DNA from: Prorocentrum cordatum
Taxonomy: Eukaryota > Sar > Dinophyceae > Prorocentrales > Prorocentraceae
Direction: 5' to 3'
Assembly: GCA_963575745.1 (NCBI GenBank)
Contig: CAUYUJ010022528.1
Span: 90,001-122,318, forward strand
DNA length: 32,318 nucleotides
Numbering within the stretch: the stretch's first letter is position 1; each line of letters begins with the position of its first letter. The notes beneath the pieces were generated by a model, which was not told the origin of the DNA, did not search any database, and was given only the letters and a program-made list of their open reading frames with translations. A program made the position numbers and the translations under genes. Of this stretch, positions 1 to 8,889 are shown in pieces.

Positions 1-160
1 CACCATCATCACCAAAATCAGCATCATCATAATTGTCATCATCATCACCCTCACCATCACCATCATCATCACCATCTCATCGGCGTCACCAACATCATCA
101 GAACAATCATCGTCCTCGTCCTCATCATCCCATCTCTCTCTCTCTCTCGTATTCTCTCTG
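1..160. repeat. CAT/ATC (GAT) microsatellite followed by a short CT tract
   Basis: Positions 1-128 are dominated by CATCAT and CACCAT triplets (GAT/GGTGAT on the minus strand), interrupted by other triplets. A TCTCTCTCTCTC run follows at about 134-148. On the minus strand GAT/GAC triplets could encode an acidic Asp/Glu stretch, so this could be coding sequence downstream of the possible exon at 418-260. The frame is not continuous with that exon and no clear splice pair is visible, so I treat it as a microsatellite. Confidence 0.85.
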
Positions 161-259
161 ACTCTCTTGCTCGATCTGTCTGGCTTTTATGTATGATCCC
201 CATAATTCCTTATCCATGTAGATATAGCATGTGTATGAATATATGTCAGACGCTGATCA

Positions 260-418
260 TCATCTGGTTTCCCTTTCCCTCCTCGAGATCAGTGCCGAAA
301 GGGGCGGCACGAGGGCGATCTTAAGGATCGGAGCACGTCGGTTTCCGTAGTTCTTGAATCTCGCGCGGATGTCACTTATGTTGAAGTTGATCTTCACGCC
401 CTCCCTCTTGAACACCAT
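260..418 (-). CDS. Possible 5' exon or small gene of unknown function (52 codons)
   Basis: An ATG at 418 on the minus strand has a good eukaryotic context (ACCATGG) and opens 52 codons before a TGA at 260-262. The peptide starts MVFKREGVKINFNISDIR and continues with a mixed, non-repetitive composition, unlike every other frame in the window. Immediately upstream on the same strand, 422 to about 590 is a C/T-rich tract that ends CCCAG just before ACCATGG. That is the form of a 3' splice site, or of a trans-splicing acceptor in lineages that use spliced leaders. No domain or signal peptide is recognised. The frame could continue through an intron to the left, beyond 260 and out of the window. 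No convincing donor was identified. It could equally be chance. Confidence 0.3.
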   Translation of the reverse strand: MVFKREGVKINFNISDIRARFKNYGNRRAPILKIALVPPLSALISRRERETR

Positions 419-598
419 GGTCTGGGAGGAGGGACGAGGAGGGAGGAAAGGAGAGGAGGAAGAGAAGCAGGAAAGAGACGAAAGATATGGAAAAGAGGAA
501 GAGGGATGGGGCGAGAAAGAGGAAGAGGACAGGAGGAGGAAGAGGGAGCAGGAGGAGGAGGAGGAGCAGGAGGAGGAGGGCGAGAGGGTCGACGGATC
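419..598. repeat. Purine-rich GGA/GAG tract (polypyrimidine on the minus strand)
   Basis: The + strand is almost all A/G (GGAGGA, GAGGAAGAGG, GGAGGAGGAG). On the minus strand this is a long polypyrimidine tract leading directly to CAG and the possible start codon at 418. It sits exactly between the single-copy-looking left edge and the first satellite sequence at about 600. Polypurine/polypyrimidine tracts of this length can form triplex DNA. Here it may also act as the pyrimidine tract of a splice acceptor. Confidence 0.8.
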
Positions 599-904
599 GG
601 GCGACGACGCCCATAACCAGCCCGCCGCCACAGCGTGCGACCAGAGGCGACCAGACCTGGACATCAGGAGTCCTCCTCCTCCTCCCTCCTCCTCCTCCAT
701 TCCTGATGGCTGCGTCGCAGCCCGCCACCCACCCTGCGGTGTGCGGAGACCGCGATGGCATCACTCTTCCCCGGCTCCGGCGGCCCCGCCCTGTCCCTCC
801 CGCTGCCGCCCCCCTTCTCTCCAGTCCCCCACCCCGTCCCGTCCTGCGTGAGGGAGGGGGCATCCGCAGAGGGCCAAGCCTGCCCCAGATCCGCAGGGAT
901 ACAC

Positions 905-1205
905 ACTTTTTTTTTTACCATCCAACGGAGCCCAGTGGCAGGGAGGCAGGAGGCGGCGGGGGGGAGGGAGCGGGGAGGGGAAGGGGAGGGCCAGGCGCGC
1001 GGCCCGCAGCCCGGCTGCATGCACTAAATTAGTCCGCAGGGATACACACACATTTTGGTCTGCGGGTCGGGAGCGGGCCCGTTTCCGGTCAGGAGCTAAA
1101 CGGGGCGCGGGTAGCCCTGATTGGGGAGACAGGGCGCGGGCGGGCGGGGCCTCAGGCGGCCAGAGGGCTCAGAAAACAGGCGGCGCCGAAGATCTTGCAC
1201 AAGGG
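905..1205. other. Unit-specific insertion with G-quadruplex-type runs
   Basis: This segment is absent from the other satellite units. It begins after GATACACACTTTTTTTTT, includes a second CCGCAGGGATACACACAC at about 1033-1050, and ends at AAGGGATACACAC near 1201. The stretch at about 957-990 contains consecutive G runs of three or more (GGGGGGAGGGAGCGGGG, GGGGAAGGGGAGGG), a textbook quadruplex-forming pattern on the + strand. Repetition of the CA-containing motif at its borders suggests the segment grew by slippage or unequal exchange at the CA tract. Confidence 0.65.
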
Positions 1206-1238
1206 ATACACACACACATACACACACACACACACACA
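1206..1238. repeat. (CA)n microsatellite of the first unit
   Basis: An ACACACACAT-ACACACAC run interrupted by a single T. The same position in nearly every unit carries a CA tract of different length: about 2274-2290, 18261-18293, 21508-21523, 23585-23600, 25613-25635, 27824-27846 and 31640-31661. This is a built-in part of the satellite unit. Confidence 0.9.
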
Positions 1239-1315
1239 TGTCCTGTCCCTCCCCCATTTTCCCGTTCCCCTCGCCCACACTCCCGCAAAGGACGTTGGCA
1301 GCAACGCAAAGGGGC

Positions 1316-2366
1316 GATCAGCGGAGGTGTAGAATATGAGCGATCTGCATCACCCTGGTCAGCTCTTGGTGGTAGAAGTCTGCATCAGATCGCCCAAAAC
1401 AGACGTGACGAGGGGCGCAATGGCACATGAATGTCAGGCGCGGCCGTGGTCCCACCCACCGAACAGGTAGCTTCGCACATCAAATCGACGAGCCCCATCG
1501 CACAACTCACCTCGTGGAGGCACGACCCCCTACTAACAAATAAGAGCCACCACCGATGCACGGTGCAACGAACTGACGCGTCGAATCTCGCGGGTGCCTC
1601 ATGCAAAGTGTCTGATATGAACAATATTCACTGCGATGCTCAGGTCTGTCATTGAGATTGATTGGGAATCACGGGCGAACCTGGGCACGCTGCGTCTCCA
1701 AGAGAAAGGCCTGGAGAGACATGCCCTACGAATTCGCCCACCCGGGTCAGAGACCAGACACCACTGCTGCTCTTGCAGGCGCGAGCTGAGGGAGAAGCAC
1801 CTGGCGAGCTCTATGCTTATCCGCGCCGTCTCGCGCAATGCTCCCCGAGCAGTCCTCCGAGAAGATCAACCAGTGAGCCCCAGACAGGCGACAACGCAAA
1901 CTGAATCCACGAGTGATGCGTGCGAGGCATAGGGACGGCAAAGCATGCTGACGCTGCGCGCTGCGCGCGGGATGCAAAAAGCAGCTATCTTTGCCACACG
2001 GCGCAGGATGGTCCCAACCAGCCAGGCCGCCGCAACATCGCAACGAGACCAGCAGACCTGGACATCAGGAGTTTATTTGATGGTTTGTCTCAGCCCGCCA
2101 CCCACCCTGCGGTGTGCGGAGACTGCGATGGCATCATTGTTCCCAGGCTCCAGCGGCCCCGTCCTGCGCCTCCCTCTTCCACCCCTTTTCTCCGTTCCCT
2201 GCTCCGTCCTGTCCTGTGTGAGGGAGGGAGGGAAGGATTAGAGAGCCAGCCCTACCCGAGATCCGTTATGGTACACACACACACACACATGTCCTGTCGC
2301 TCCCCCCTTCCCCTGTTCCCATTCCCCATCCTCCCGCAAAGGACGTTGGCAGCAACGCAAAGGGGC
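1316..2366 (+). repeat. Megasatellite unit 1 (1051 bp)
   Basis: Runs from the anchor GATCAGCGGAGGTGTAGAA to the next anchor. It has the usual landmarks in order: CTCTTGGTGGTAGAAGTCTG, CACCCACCGAACAGGT, ATGCACGGTGCAACGAA, CTCATGCAAAGTGT, TTGCAGGCGCGAGCTGAGG, GCTGCGCGCTGCGCGCGGG, GGACATCAGGAGTTTATTTG, and a CA tract. It lacks the roughly 40-bp part containing TCTGGTTTAACACC and instead reads GGCCTGGAGAGACATGCCCTACGAATTCG. No conserved gene is seen. Confidence 0.93.
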
Positions 2367-3286
2367 GATCAGCGGAGGTGTAGAATATGAATGATCTGCA
2401 TCACCCTGGTCAGCTCTTGGTGGTAGAAGTCTGCATCACATCGCCCAAAACAGACGTGACGATGGGCGCAATGGCACGTTGAGGCCAGGAAACACCCACC
2501 GAACAGGTGGCTCAGCACATCGACTCGACGAGCCCCATCGCACAACTCACCTCGTGGAGGCACGACCCCCTACTGGGACAGAAACACAGACGAGCCACCG
2601 ATGCACGGTGCAACGAAGTTACGCGTCGAACCTCGCGCGCGCCTCATGCAAAGTGTCGGATATGAACAATCGTCACCGCGATGCTCAGGTCTATCATTGA
2701 GATTGATTGGGAATCACTGGCGAACCTGGGCACGCTGCGTCTCGAACAAAAGGCCTGGAAAACCAACGGCGAAGTGCTGTCCTCTGATTGAATATTTGGC
2801 TGTCCCCCTCGATCAGTGAGCCCTAGACGGGCGACAACCCAAAGTGAATACAAGAGTGATGCGTGCGAGGCACTGAGACGGCGAAACAGGCTGACGCTGC
2901 GCGCTGCGCGCGGGATGCAAAAAAACAACTATCTTTGCCACACGGCGACGGGTGGCCCCAACCAGCCAGACCGCTGCCAGACCTGGACACCAGGAGTTTA
3001 TTTGATGGTTTTGTCTCAGCCCGCCACCCACCCTGCGTTGTGCGGAGACTGCGATGGCATCATTGTTCCCAGGCTCCGGCGGCCCCGTCCTGCCCCTCCC
3101 TCTGCCACCCCTTTCCCCCGATCCCCCACCCCGTCCCGTCCTGTGTGGGGAAGGGAGGAGAGAATCAGAAAGCCCACTCTATCCGAGATCCGTAGGGGTG
3201 TGTACACACATCCTGTCCCTCCCCCCTGTCCCCCGTTCCCCTCGCCCATCCTCCCGCAAAGGACGTTGACAGCAACGCAAAGGGGC
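2367..3286 (+). repeat. Megasatellite unit 2 (920 bp, internally deleted)
   Basis: Anchored at both ends, but the middle is deleted. After GTGCTGTCCTCTG (about 2774-2786) it reads through ATATTTGGCTGTCCCCCTCG (2792-2811) and directly into CAGTGAGCCC, skipping the GCATGCCCTAGGG to GAGCAGATCAACC part. The GCAACATCGCGACGAGACC part is also missing near 2975. The ATATTTGG segment reappears only in unit 10, which suggests an older, longer unit. Confidence 0.93.
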
Positions 3287-4399
3287 GATCAGCGGAGGTG
3301 TAGAATATGAACGATCTGCATCACCCTGGTCAGCCCTGGGTGGTAGAAGTCTGAATCACATCGCGAAAAAACAGACGTGGGCGATGGGCGGAGTGGCATC
3401 GCGATGCCAGGCGCAGGCGTGCTTCCACCCACCGAGCAGGTGGCGCAGCACCATCAACTCGACGAGCCCCATCGCACAACTCGCCACTGGGAGGCATGAC
3501 CCCCTACTGGGACAGGACCTCATGGAAGCCATCGCAGATGCACGGTGCAACAAAGTTACGCGTCGAGTCTGACGTGCGCCTCATGCAAAGTGTCGGATAT
3601 GAGCAATCGTCACCGCGATGCTCAGGTCTATCATTGAGATTGATTGGGAATCACGGGCGAACCTGGGTACGCTGCGTCCCGAACCAAAGGCCTAGAGAAC
3701 CAACGGCGAAGTGCTGTCCTCTGGTTTAACACCGGGGAGGCATGCCCTAGGGATTCGCCCACCCGGGTCAGAGACCAGACACCACTGCTGCTCTTGCAGG
3801 CGCGAGCTGAGGGAGGAGCATCTGGCGAGGCCTGAGCTTCTCCTGAGAAGGCGCCCGCGCCGTCTCCCGCACCGTTCCCCGAGCAGTCCTCCGAGCAGAT
3901 CAACCAGTGAGCCCCAGACGGGCGACAACGCAAACTGAATCCAAGAGAGATGCGTGCGACACACAAGAACTGCAAAACATGCTGACGCTGCGCGCTGCGC
4001 GCGGGATGCAAAAGCGGCTGTCTTTTCCACACGGCGCAGGATGGTCCCAACAAGCCAGGCCGCCGCAACATCGCGACGAGACCGCCGGACCTGGACGTCA
4101 GGAGTTTACCTGATGGTTTTGCCTCAGCCCGCCTCCCACCCTGCGGTGTGCGGAGACTGCGATGACAGCATTATTCCCAGGCTCTCTGGCGGCCCCGCCC
4201 TGTCCCTCCCTCTGCCACCCCCTTCCCCCGTTCCCCCACCCCGTCCTGTCCTGTGTGAGGGAGGGAGGGAAGGATCAGAGAGCCAGCCCTACCCGAGATC
4301 CGTTGGTGTACACACACACACATGTCCTGTCACTCCCCCCTTCCCCCGTTCCCCTCGTCCATCCTCCCGCCAATGATGCTGACAGCATCGCAAAGGGGC
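3287..4399 (+). repeat. Megasatellite unit 3 (1113 bp)
   Basis: A full-length but diverged unit with all landmarks, including TCTGGTTTAACACCGGGG (about 3719-3736) and the 7-bp tandem GCTGCGCGCTGCGCGC near 3985. Its second part matches the central units better than its first part, which carries several small indels (for example GCATCGCGATGCCAGGCGC near 3397). Confidence 0.93.
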
Positions 4400-5124
4400 G
4401 ATCAGCGGAGGTGTAGAATATGAAAGATCTGCATCACCCTGGTCAGCTCTTGGTGGTAGAAGTCTGCATCACATCGCCCGAAACAAACGTGACGAGGGGC
4501 GGAGTGGCACATTGATGCCAGGCGCGACCATGAGCCCCTCGTGGAGGCATGATCCCATACTGATGCAGAAAGACATAAGAGCCACCACAGATGCACGGTG
4601 CAACAAAGTTACGCGTCGAGTCTCACGTGCGCATCATGCAAAGTGTCGGATATGAGCAATCGTCACCGCGATGCTCAGGTCTATCATTGGGCACGCTGCG
4701 TCCCGAACCAAAGGCCTAGAGAACCAACGGCAAAGTGCTGTCCTCTGGTTTAACACCGGGGGGGCATGCCCTAGGGATTCGCCCACCCGGGTCAGAGACC
4801 AGACACCACTGCTGCTCTTGCAGGCGCGAGCTGAGGGAGGAGCATCTGGCGAGGCCTGAGCTTCTCCTGAGAAGGCGCCCGCGACGTCTCGCGCACCGTT
4901 CCCCGAGCAGTCCCATGAGAAGATCAACCAGTGAGCCCCAGACGGGCGACAACGCAAACTGAATTCCAGAGCGACGCGTGCGACACACAAGAACGGCAAA
5001 GCATGCTGAGCGCTGCGCGCGGGATGCAAAAACCAACTATCTTTGCCACACGGCGACGGGTGGCCCGAACCAGCCAGACCGCCGCAACATCGCGACGAGA
5101 CCGCCAGACCTGGACATCAGGAGT
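4400..5124 (+). repeat. Megasatellite unit 4, truncated by a non-satellite block
   Basis: Starts at the anchor, loses part of the CACCCACCGAACAGGT region, and has a deletion after CTATCATTG at about 4688. It then continues normally to CCAGACCTGGACATCAGGAGT at about 5124. There the satellite stops and unrelated sequence begins, so the last roughly 230 bp of a normal unit are missing. Confidence 0.92.
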
Positions 5125-5398
5125 CCCAGCAGCCCTCTGGGCGTTGGGTGGTCTAAGAAGCTCGTTCTGCTTGTCCCCTTATTCCCCTTCGGCGAAGGTG
5201 TTCCCCCTCCCCCAAGCCAACTACCCCTGGGTCCGGACCCCCCCACGAGGTGTCAGGGAGTCCTTTTTGGCCCCCGGTGTTTCCTATGGGCTCACGAAAA
5301 CCCGAGATGGCCCCCAAGACCGCCAAAGATAGCCTATACGACCACCCTTCGGGTGATAAGGAGGATCGGTGGGGGGGAGGAACCAACGTCTCACTCAA
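5125..5398. other. Non-satellite spacer, no gene recognised
   Basis: Mixed-composition sequence without internal repetition, joining the truncated unit 4 to the 12-bp minisatellite. Open frames run through it, but the protein composition is unremarkable and no motif, signal peptide or known family is recognised. It contains several poly-C and poly-G runs (CCCCCCCACGAGG, GGTGGGGGGGAGG). Confidence 0.6.
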
Positions 5399-6047
5399 CC
5401 GATCTCTCGATCGATCTCACTATCGATCTCACTATCGATCTCACTCGATCGATCTCACAATCGATCTCAATATCGATCTCATAATCGATCTCACGATCGA
5501 TCTCACCGTCCCTCTCACGATCGATCACACAATCGCTCTCACGATCGATCTCATTATCGATCTCGCTATCGATCTCACTTTCGAGCTCCCTTACTCTCGG
5601 TACCACTATCATTATCACAACCGCTCTCACGATCGATCTCACAATCCATCTCACTCGATCGCTCGCACGATCGATCTGACAATCGAACTCACTATCGATA
5701 TCACTATCGATATGACGATCGATATCACTATCGATCTCACTGTCGATCTCACCATCGATCTCGCTGTCGATATCATGATCGATATCGCTATCGATCTCAC
5801 GATCAATGTCACAGTCGATATCGCCATCGATCTTACTATTTCTCATTATCAAGCTCACAATCGATACCACTCGATCAATCACACAGTCGCTCTTACTATC
5901 GATCTCACAATCGATCTCAATATCGATCTCATAATCGCTCTCACGATCGATCTCACCATCCATCTCACTATCGATCACACAATCGCTCTCACTATCGATA
6001 TCATAATCGATCTCGCTTTCGATCTCACGTTCGATCTCCCTATCAAT
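5399..6047. repeat. 12-bp minisatellite, consensus ATCGATCTCACT (about 50 copies)
   Basis: Repeats of ATCGATCTCACT/ACAATCGATCTC occupy about 650 bp, with a diverged break at about 5579-5630 (CTCGGTACCACTATCATTATC). Each unit carries the 6-bp palindrome ATCGAT and so a GATC. A 12-bp period keeps frames open: one frame reads IDLT tetrapeptides, another RSH repeats, and the minus strand reads (D/S)EID. The + frame switches between IDLT and RSH phases several times within one open frame, because irregular units change the phase. This argues against a maintained protein repeat. Confidence 0.93.
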
Positions 6048-6050
6048 CCG

Positions 6051-6114
6051 GTAAGGGGACAAAAAGGTGAACCACTTCGAGTTCAACCCCGTGTTCGCCC
6101 CCCCCTCCCCCCAG
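6051..6114 (+). other. GT...AG segment resembling a short intron (speculative)
   Basis: Directly after the minisatellite the sequence reads GTAAGGGG, and 64 bp later it ends in a C-rich tract and CCCCCCAG. This has intron form (GTAAG donor, pyrimidine tract, AG acceptor). The flanking frames are low-complexity and the acceptor tract is also the arm of a strong inverted repeat, so chance resemblance is likely. Confidence 0.15.
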
Positions 6115-6226
6115 ATTCAGAGTTGGGTCGAGCCTCGCGGATGCCCTCGGGGTACCACTTTTTGTTGTCCCCTCACGCCCGTGCTGCCGAATGCCTGGGA
6201 CCAACTTTGAATCTGGGGGGAGGGGG
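6101..6226. repeat. Foldback inverted repeat, 26-bp arms with a 74-nt loop
   Basis: The left arm 6101-6126 (CCCCCTCCCCCCAGATTCAG then AGTTGG) pairs with the right arm 6201-6226 (CCAACTTTGAATCTGGGGGG then AGGGGG). All 26 positions pair apart from one G-T at 6120/6207, which would wobble-pair in RNA. The loop is 6127-6200. It could be a transcribed hairpin, a small foldback element, or a terminator-like structure. No target-site duplication was identified. Confidence 0.85.
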
Positions 6227-6300
6227 AGGCAGCTTCGTCAACGCCCAGGGCCGTTTCGCACACGCCAGCGCCCGCCGCCGCCGGCCGAGCGGCGCAGGCC

Positions 6301-6379
6301 GATGACGGCGACGGCGACGACGAGGACGACGAGGGCGAGGACGACGAGGGCGAGGACGAAGGCGACGTCGCGACGGCGG

Positions 6380-6416
<37 letters not shown>
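6301..6416. repeat. (GAC)n-rich microsatellite on the + strand
   Basis: GACGACGAC and GGCGAC/GAGGAC triplets, ending in an uninterrupted run of about 12 GAC/ACG triplets before GGTCC at 6414. The + strand is GAC here, whereas the large tract at 7296-8875 is GTC on the same strand, so the two are inverted relative to each other. Confidence 0.92.
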
Positions 6417-6819
6417 CCCTAGCGTCTCCTCCATGGGGTGGTCCAGCGCCACGCCTGCGACACCGTGTGGTGATCACGGGGCTCCGAACAGAGCAAGGGG
6501 GTCGGCCTGCCGAGCCCGAGAGCACGCCGCCACAAGCCGCGAGGGCCGCGAGGGCTGGAGGGAGGACTGCCATGAATGAAGGGGCCCTGGGACACACAAA
6601 TAAATGCACACAAATAAAAAAGATGACCCCATATTCTCCCATATCTTCTGGGTTCTTGTCTTCCCCCCCCCACTTCCCACAGTTTCCCATACTTTTTGGG
6701 GGATCGAGGATTAATTGTGTCTGTGTGTTTTTTCCTCTCCTGAATAAAAAAATGTAAGGACCGTGAGGACTATGAGAAAAGGAGGGCCCCCCTCCCCACC
6801 TTTTTTAAGGGGGGAACAA
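6417..6819. other. Mixed spacer, AT-richer, with three AATAAA signals
   Basis: This 400-bp stretch contains the most AT-rich sequence of the central block. AATAAA occurs at 6599-6604, 6613-6618 and 6743-6748, with T-rich and GTGTGTGTTTTTT sequence near 6717-6733. Together these could form a polyadenylation region for a + strand transcript. An open frame from an ATG at 6191 to 6757 crosses it, but its protein is Arg/Pro/Thr low complexity in the first half and I do not accept it as a gene. Confidence 0.4.
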
Positions 6820-6956
6820 ACCTACCTCGCTTTTGACCACCCTCGCTTCCAGGAGATACCGAAAGATGCCAAATTGCAGCCTATACTGGTCAGGCCGCTT
6901 GACGAGGAGGCGCGTGGTATGGCTTGGTTTCGCCTGGAAGCGAAAGCGGGGTAGGT
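6820..6956. repeat. Foldback inverted repeat, 24-bp stem with a 10-nt bulge
   Basis: The left arm has two parts, ACCTACCTCGCTTT (6820-6833) and CGCTTCCAGG (6844-6853), separated by 10 unpaired bases. The right arm is continuous: CCTGGAAGCG (6933-6942) and AAAGCGGGGTAGGT (6943-6956). This gives 24 pairs with one mismatch and a loop of about 79 nt. Loop size and overall length resemble the hairpin at 6101-6226, although the sequences are unrelated. Confidence 0.8.
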
Positions 6957-7039
6957 AATTCACGCTCTGATTTTTCTCTCGCAAAGTTTGGGGCCCAGAC
7001 GTGGGGGTACTATTTGAGTGCTCCTTCCTTTGGCCGATG

Positions 7040-7270
7040 GCTTCCAAGACGGCCCCAAGGGGGGCCCCAAAGCCTCCAAGAGGGCCCCAAGAAAGCCACA
7101 AGTTAGCTCCACGAGGGCCTCAAGAGATCCCCAATAGGGCCCCAACGACCTCCAAAAAAGCCACGAGGTAGCCCCAAGAAAGGGCCTCAAGAGATCCCCA
7201 ATAGGGCCCCAACCTCCAAAAAGGGCCCCCAGAGGGCCTCGAGAGGTCTTCAAAACGGCCCCAGGGCGGA
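7040..7270 (+). repeat. GGCCCCAAGA / CCTCAAGAG tract (diverged cassette part)
   Basis: Repeats of GGGCCCCAAGAAAGCCAC, GGGCCTCAAGAGATCCCCAA and similar. A segment beginning GCCTCAAGAGATCCCCAATA occurs twice, near 7119 and 7188. It has the same style (T-poor, CCAAGAGG-like, immediately followed by a GTC microsatellite) as the inserts in the long satellite units, but is diverged from them and lies outside a satellite unit. Confidence 0.85.
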
Positions 7271-7295
7271 CGATCTGCAAAGGTCCTGATGGTTG

Positions 7296-8043
7296 ACTCC
7301 TGACGTCGTCATCGTCGTCCTCGTCGTCGTCCTCGTCGTCCCCGTCGTCGTCGTCATCATCGTCGTGGTCGTGGTCGTGGTCTTGGTAGTGGTCGTGGTC
7401 GTGGTCGTGGTCGTGGTCATGGTCGTCGTCGTCAGCGTCGTCGTCCTGGTAGTGGTCGTGGCCGTGGTCGTGGTCGTGGTGGTCGTCGTCGTCGTTGTTG
7501 TGGCCGTGGCCGTGGTCGTGGTCGTCGTCGTCATCGTCGACGTCGTGGTCGTCAACGTCGTCGTCGTCGGCGGCGGCGTCAGCAGCGATGTCGGTGTCGT
7601 TATCGTCGTCAACGGCAACGGCGTCGGCGTCGGCGTCGACGTCGGCCTCGGCGTCGGCACGCTGTCGCGGTCGTCGCCACCGCAGCCGCCGTCGTCACCG
7701 TTGTCGCCGTCTTCGTCGTCGTCGGCGTCGGCGTCGGCGTCTGCGTCGTCGTCGATGTCGTCGTGGTCGGCGGCGGCGTCGGCGTCGGCGCTAGCATCTT
7801 CATCAGACTCGGCGGCGGCGGCGCACGCATCGGCGAGGGCGTCGGCGTCGGCGTCGTCGTCGTCGCCGGCGTCGGCGACGGCGTCGCCGTCATCGGCATC
7901 GGCGTCGGCGTCGGCGCCGCCGTCGTCGTCGTCGTCGGCGTCGGCGTCGTCGTCGGAGTGGGCGTCGGCGTCGGCGTCGGCCTCGGCGTCGGCGTCGGCG
8001 TCGGCGGCGGCATCGGCGTCGGCGTCGGCGTCGTCGCCATCGT

Positions 8044-8076
<33 letters not shown>

Positions 8077-8875
8077 CGGCGTCAGCCTCGGCGTCGGCGT
8101 CGGCGTCGGCGTCGTCGTCGGCGTCGGTGTCGGCCTCGGCGTCGGCTTCGGCGTCGGCGTCGGCTTCGTCGCGTAAGTCGTCGGCGTCGTCGGCGTCGGC
8201 GTCGTCCTCGGCGTCGTCGGCGTCGTTGTCGGCGTCGTCCTCGGCGTCGTAGCCCTCGTCGTCCTCGCCGTCATCGTCGTCCTCGTCGTCATCGTCTTCC
8301 TCGTCGTCGTCGTCCTCGTCGTCGTCGTCGCCGTCGTCGTGGTCGTGATCGTGGTCGTCGTCGTGATCGTCGTCGTCATCATCGTCGTGGTCGTCGTCGT
8401 CGGCGTCGGCGTTGTCGGCGTCGTCGTCGTCGGCGTCGTCGTCGTATTCGTCGTCGTCGTCGGCGTCGTCGTCGGCGGCGGCGTCGGCGCCGTCGGCGGT
8501 CTCGTCGTCATCGTCGTCGTCGTCGGTCGGCGGCTGCAGCGGCAGCAGAGTCGTCGTCGTTGGCGTCGTCGTCGTCGCCGCTGTCGTCGTCGGCCTCCTC
8601 CTCCTCGTTGTCGTCGTCCTTGTCGTCGTCGTCGGCGGCGTCGTCGTCATCGCCGTCGTCGTCGTCGTCGCCGCCACCGCAGTCGTCGTCATCGGTCGGC
8701 GGCGATGTCGTCATCTTTATCTTCGGCGGCAGCGTCGTCGTCGTCGGCCTCCTCCTCCTCGTCGTCGACGTCGTCGTCGTCGGCGTCGTCGACGTCGTTG
8801 TCGTCATCATCGCCGTCGTCGTTGTCGTCATCGTCGTCATCGTCGTCACCATCGCAGTCGTCGTCGTCGGCCCCT
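7296..8875. repeat. Giant GTC / GGCGTC microsatellite (about 1.6 kb)
   Basis: There are three domains: GTCGTGGTC-type at about 7300-7610, the hexanucleotide GGCGTC at about 7610-8240, and GTC-rich with GCC/ATC variants at about 8240-8875. The minus strand reads GAC/GCC, giving open frames rich in Asp-Ala, Thr-Pro or Arg. The + strand frames are rich in Val-Gly or Ser-Ala. All frames stay open because the period is 3 or 6 with few indels, so the long frames (480 codons on the minus strand) are explained by the repeat. An acidic coding repeat cannot be excluded but has no gene context. Confidence 0.95.
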
Positions 8876-8889
8876 CCCTCATCATTACG

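Larger units (their letters stand above)
600..1315 (+). repeat. Megasatellite, partial first unit, with an extra insertion
   Basis: The 3' part of the unit is recognisable from about 600 through AACCAGCC, CCTGGACATCAGGAG (about 656-670), CCCGCCACCCACCCTGCGGTG and GCGATGGCATCA, ending with GCAACGCAAAGGGGC. Two insertions interrupt it. One is a CCT-rich tract at about 670-705. The other is a roughly 300-bp segment at about 905-1205, bracketed by repeats of CAGGGATACACAC. Identity to the other units is visibly lower than among the central units, as expected at an array edge. Confidence 0.85.

Noticed and set aside
5250-6305. 351-codon frame with IDLT repeats, resembling a solenoid or ice-binding-type protein
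   Set aside because: The frame alternates between IDLT and RSH phases because of irregular units, which a folded repeat protein would not tolerate; both strands are equally open and the frame opens with GTG.
6191-6757. 188-codon frame with RVVITGL, faintly like the RNP2 motif of RRM proteins, after an Arg-rich stretch
   Set aside because: No RNP1 motif or domain-length match follows; the Arg run is a (GAC)n artefact and the frame crosses an arm of a hairpin.
7250-8692. 480-codon minus-strand frame rich in Asp, Ala and Thr
   Set aside because: Fully explained by a GTC/GGCGTC microsatellite whose 3- and 6-bp periods keep all frames open; composition changes with small phase shifts and there is no flanking gene sequence.
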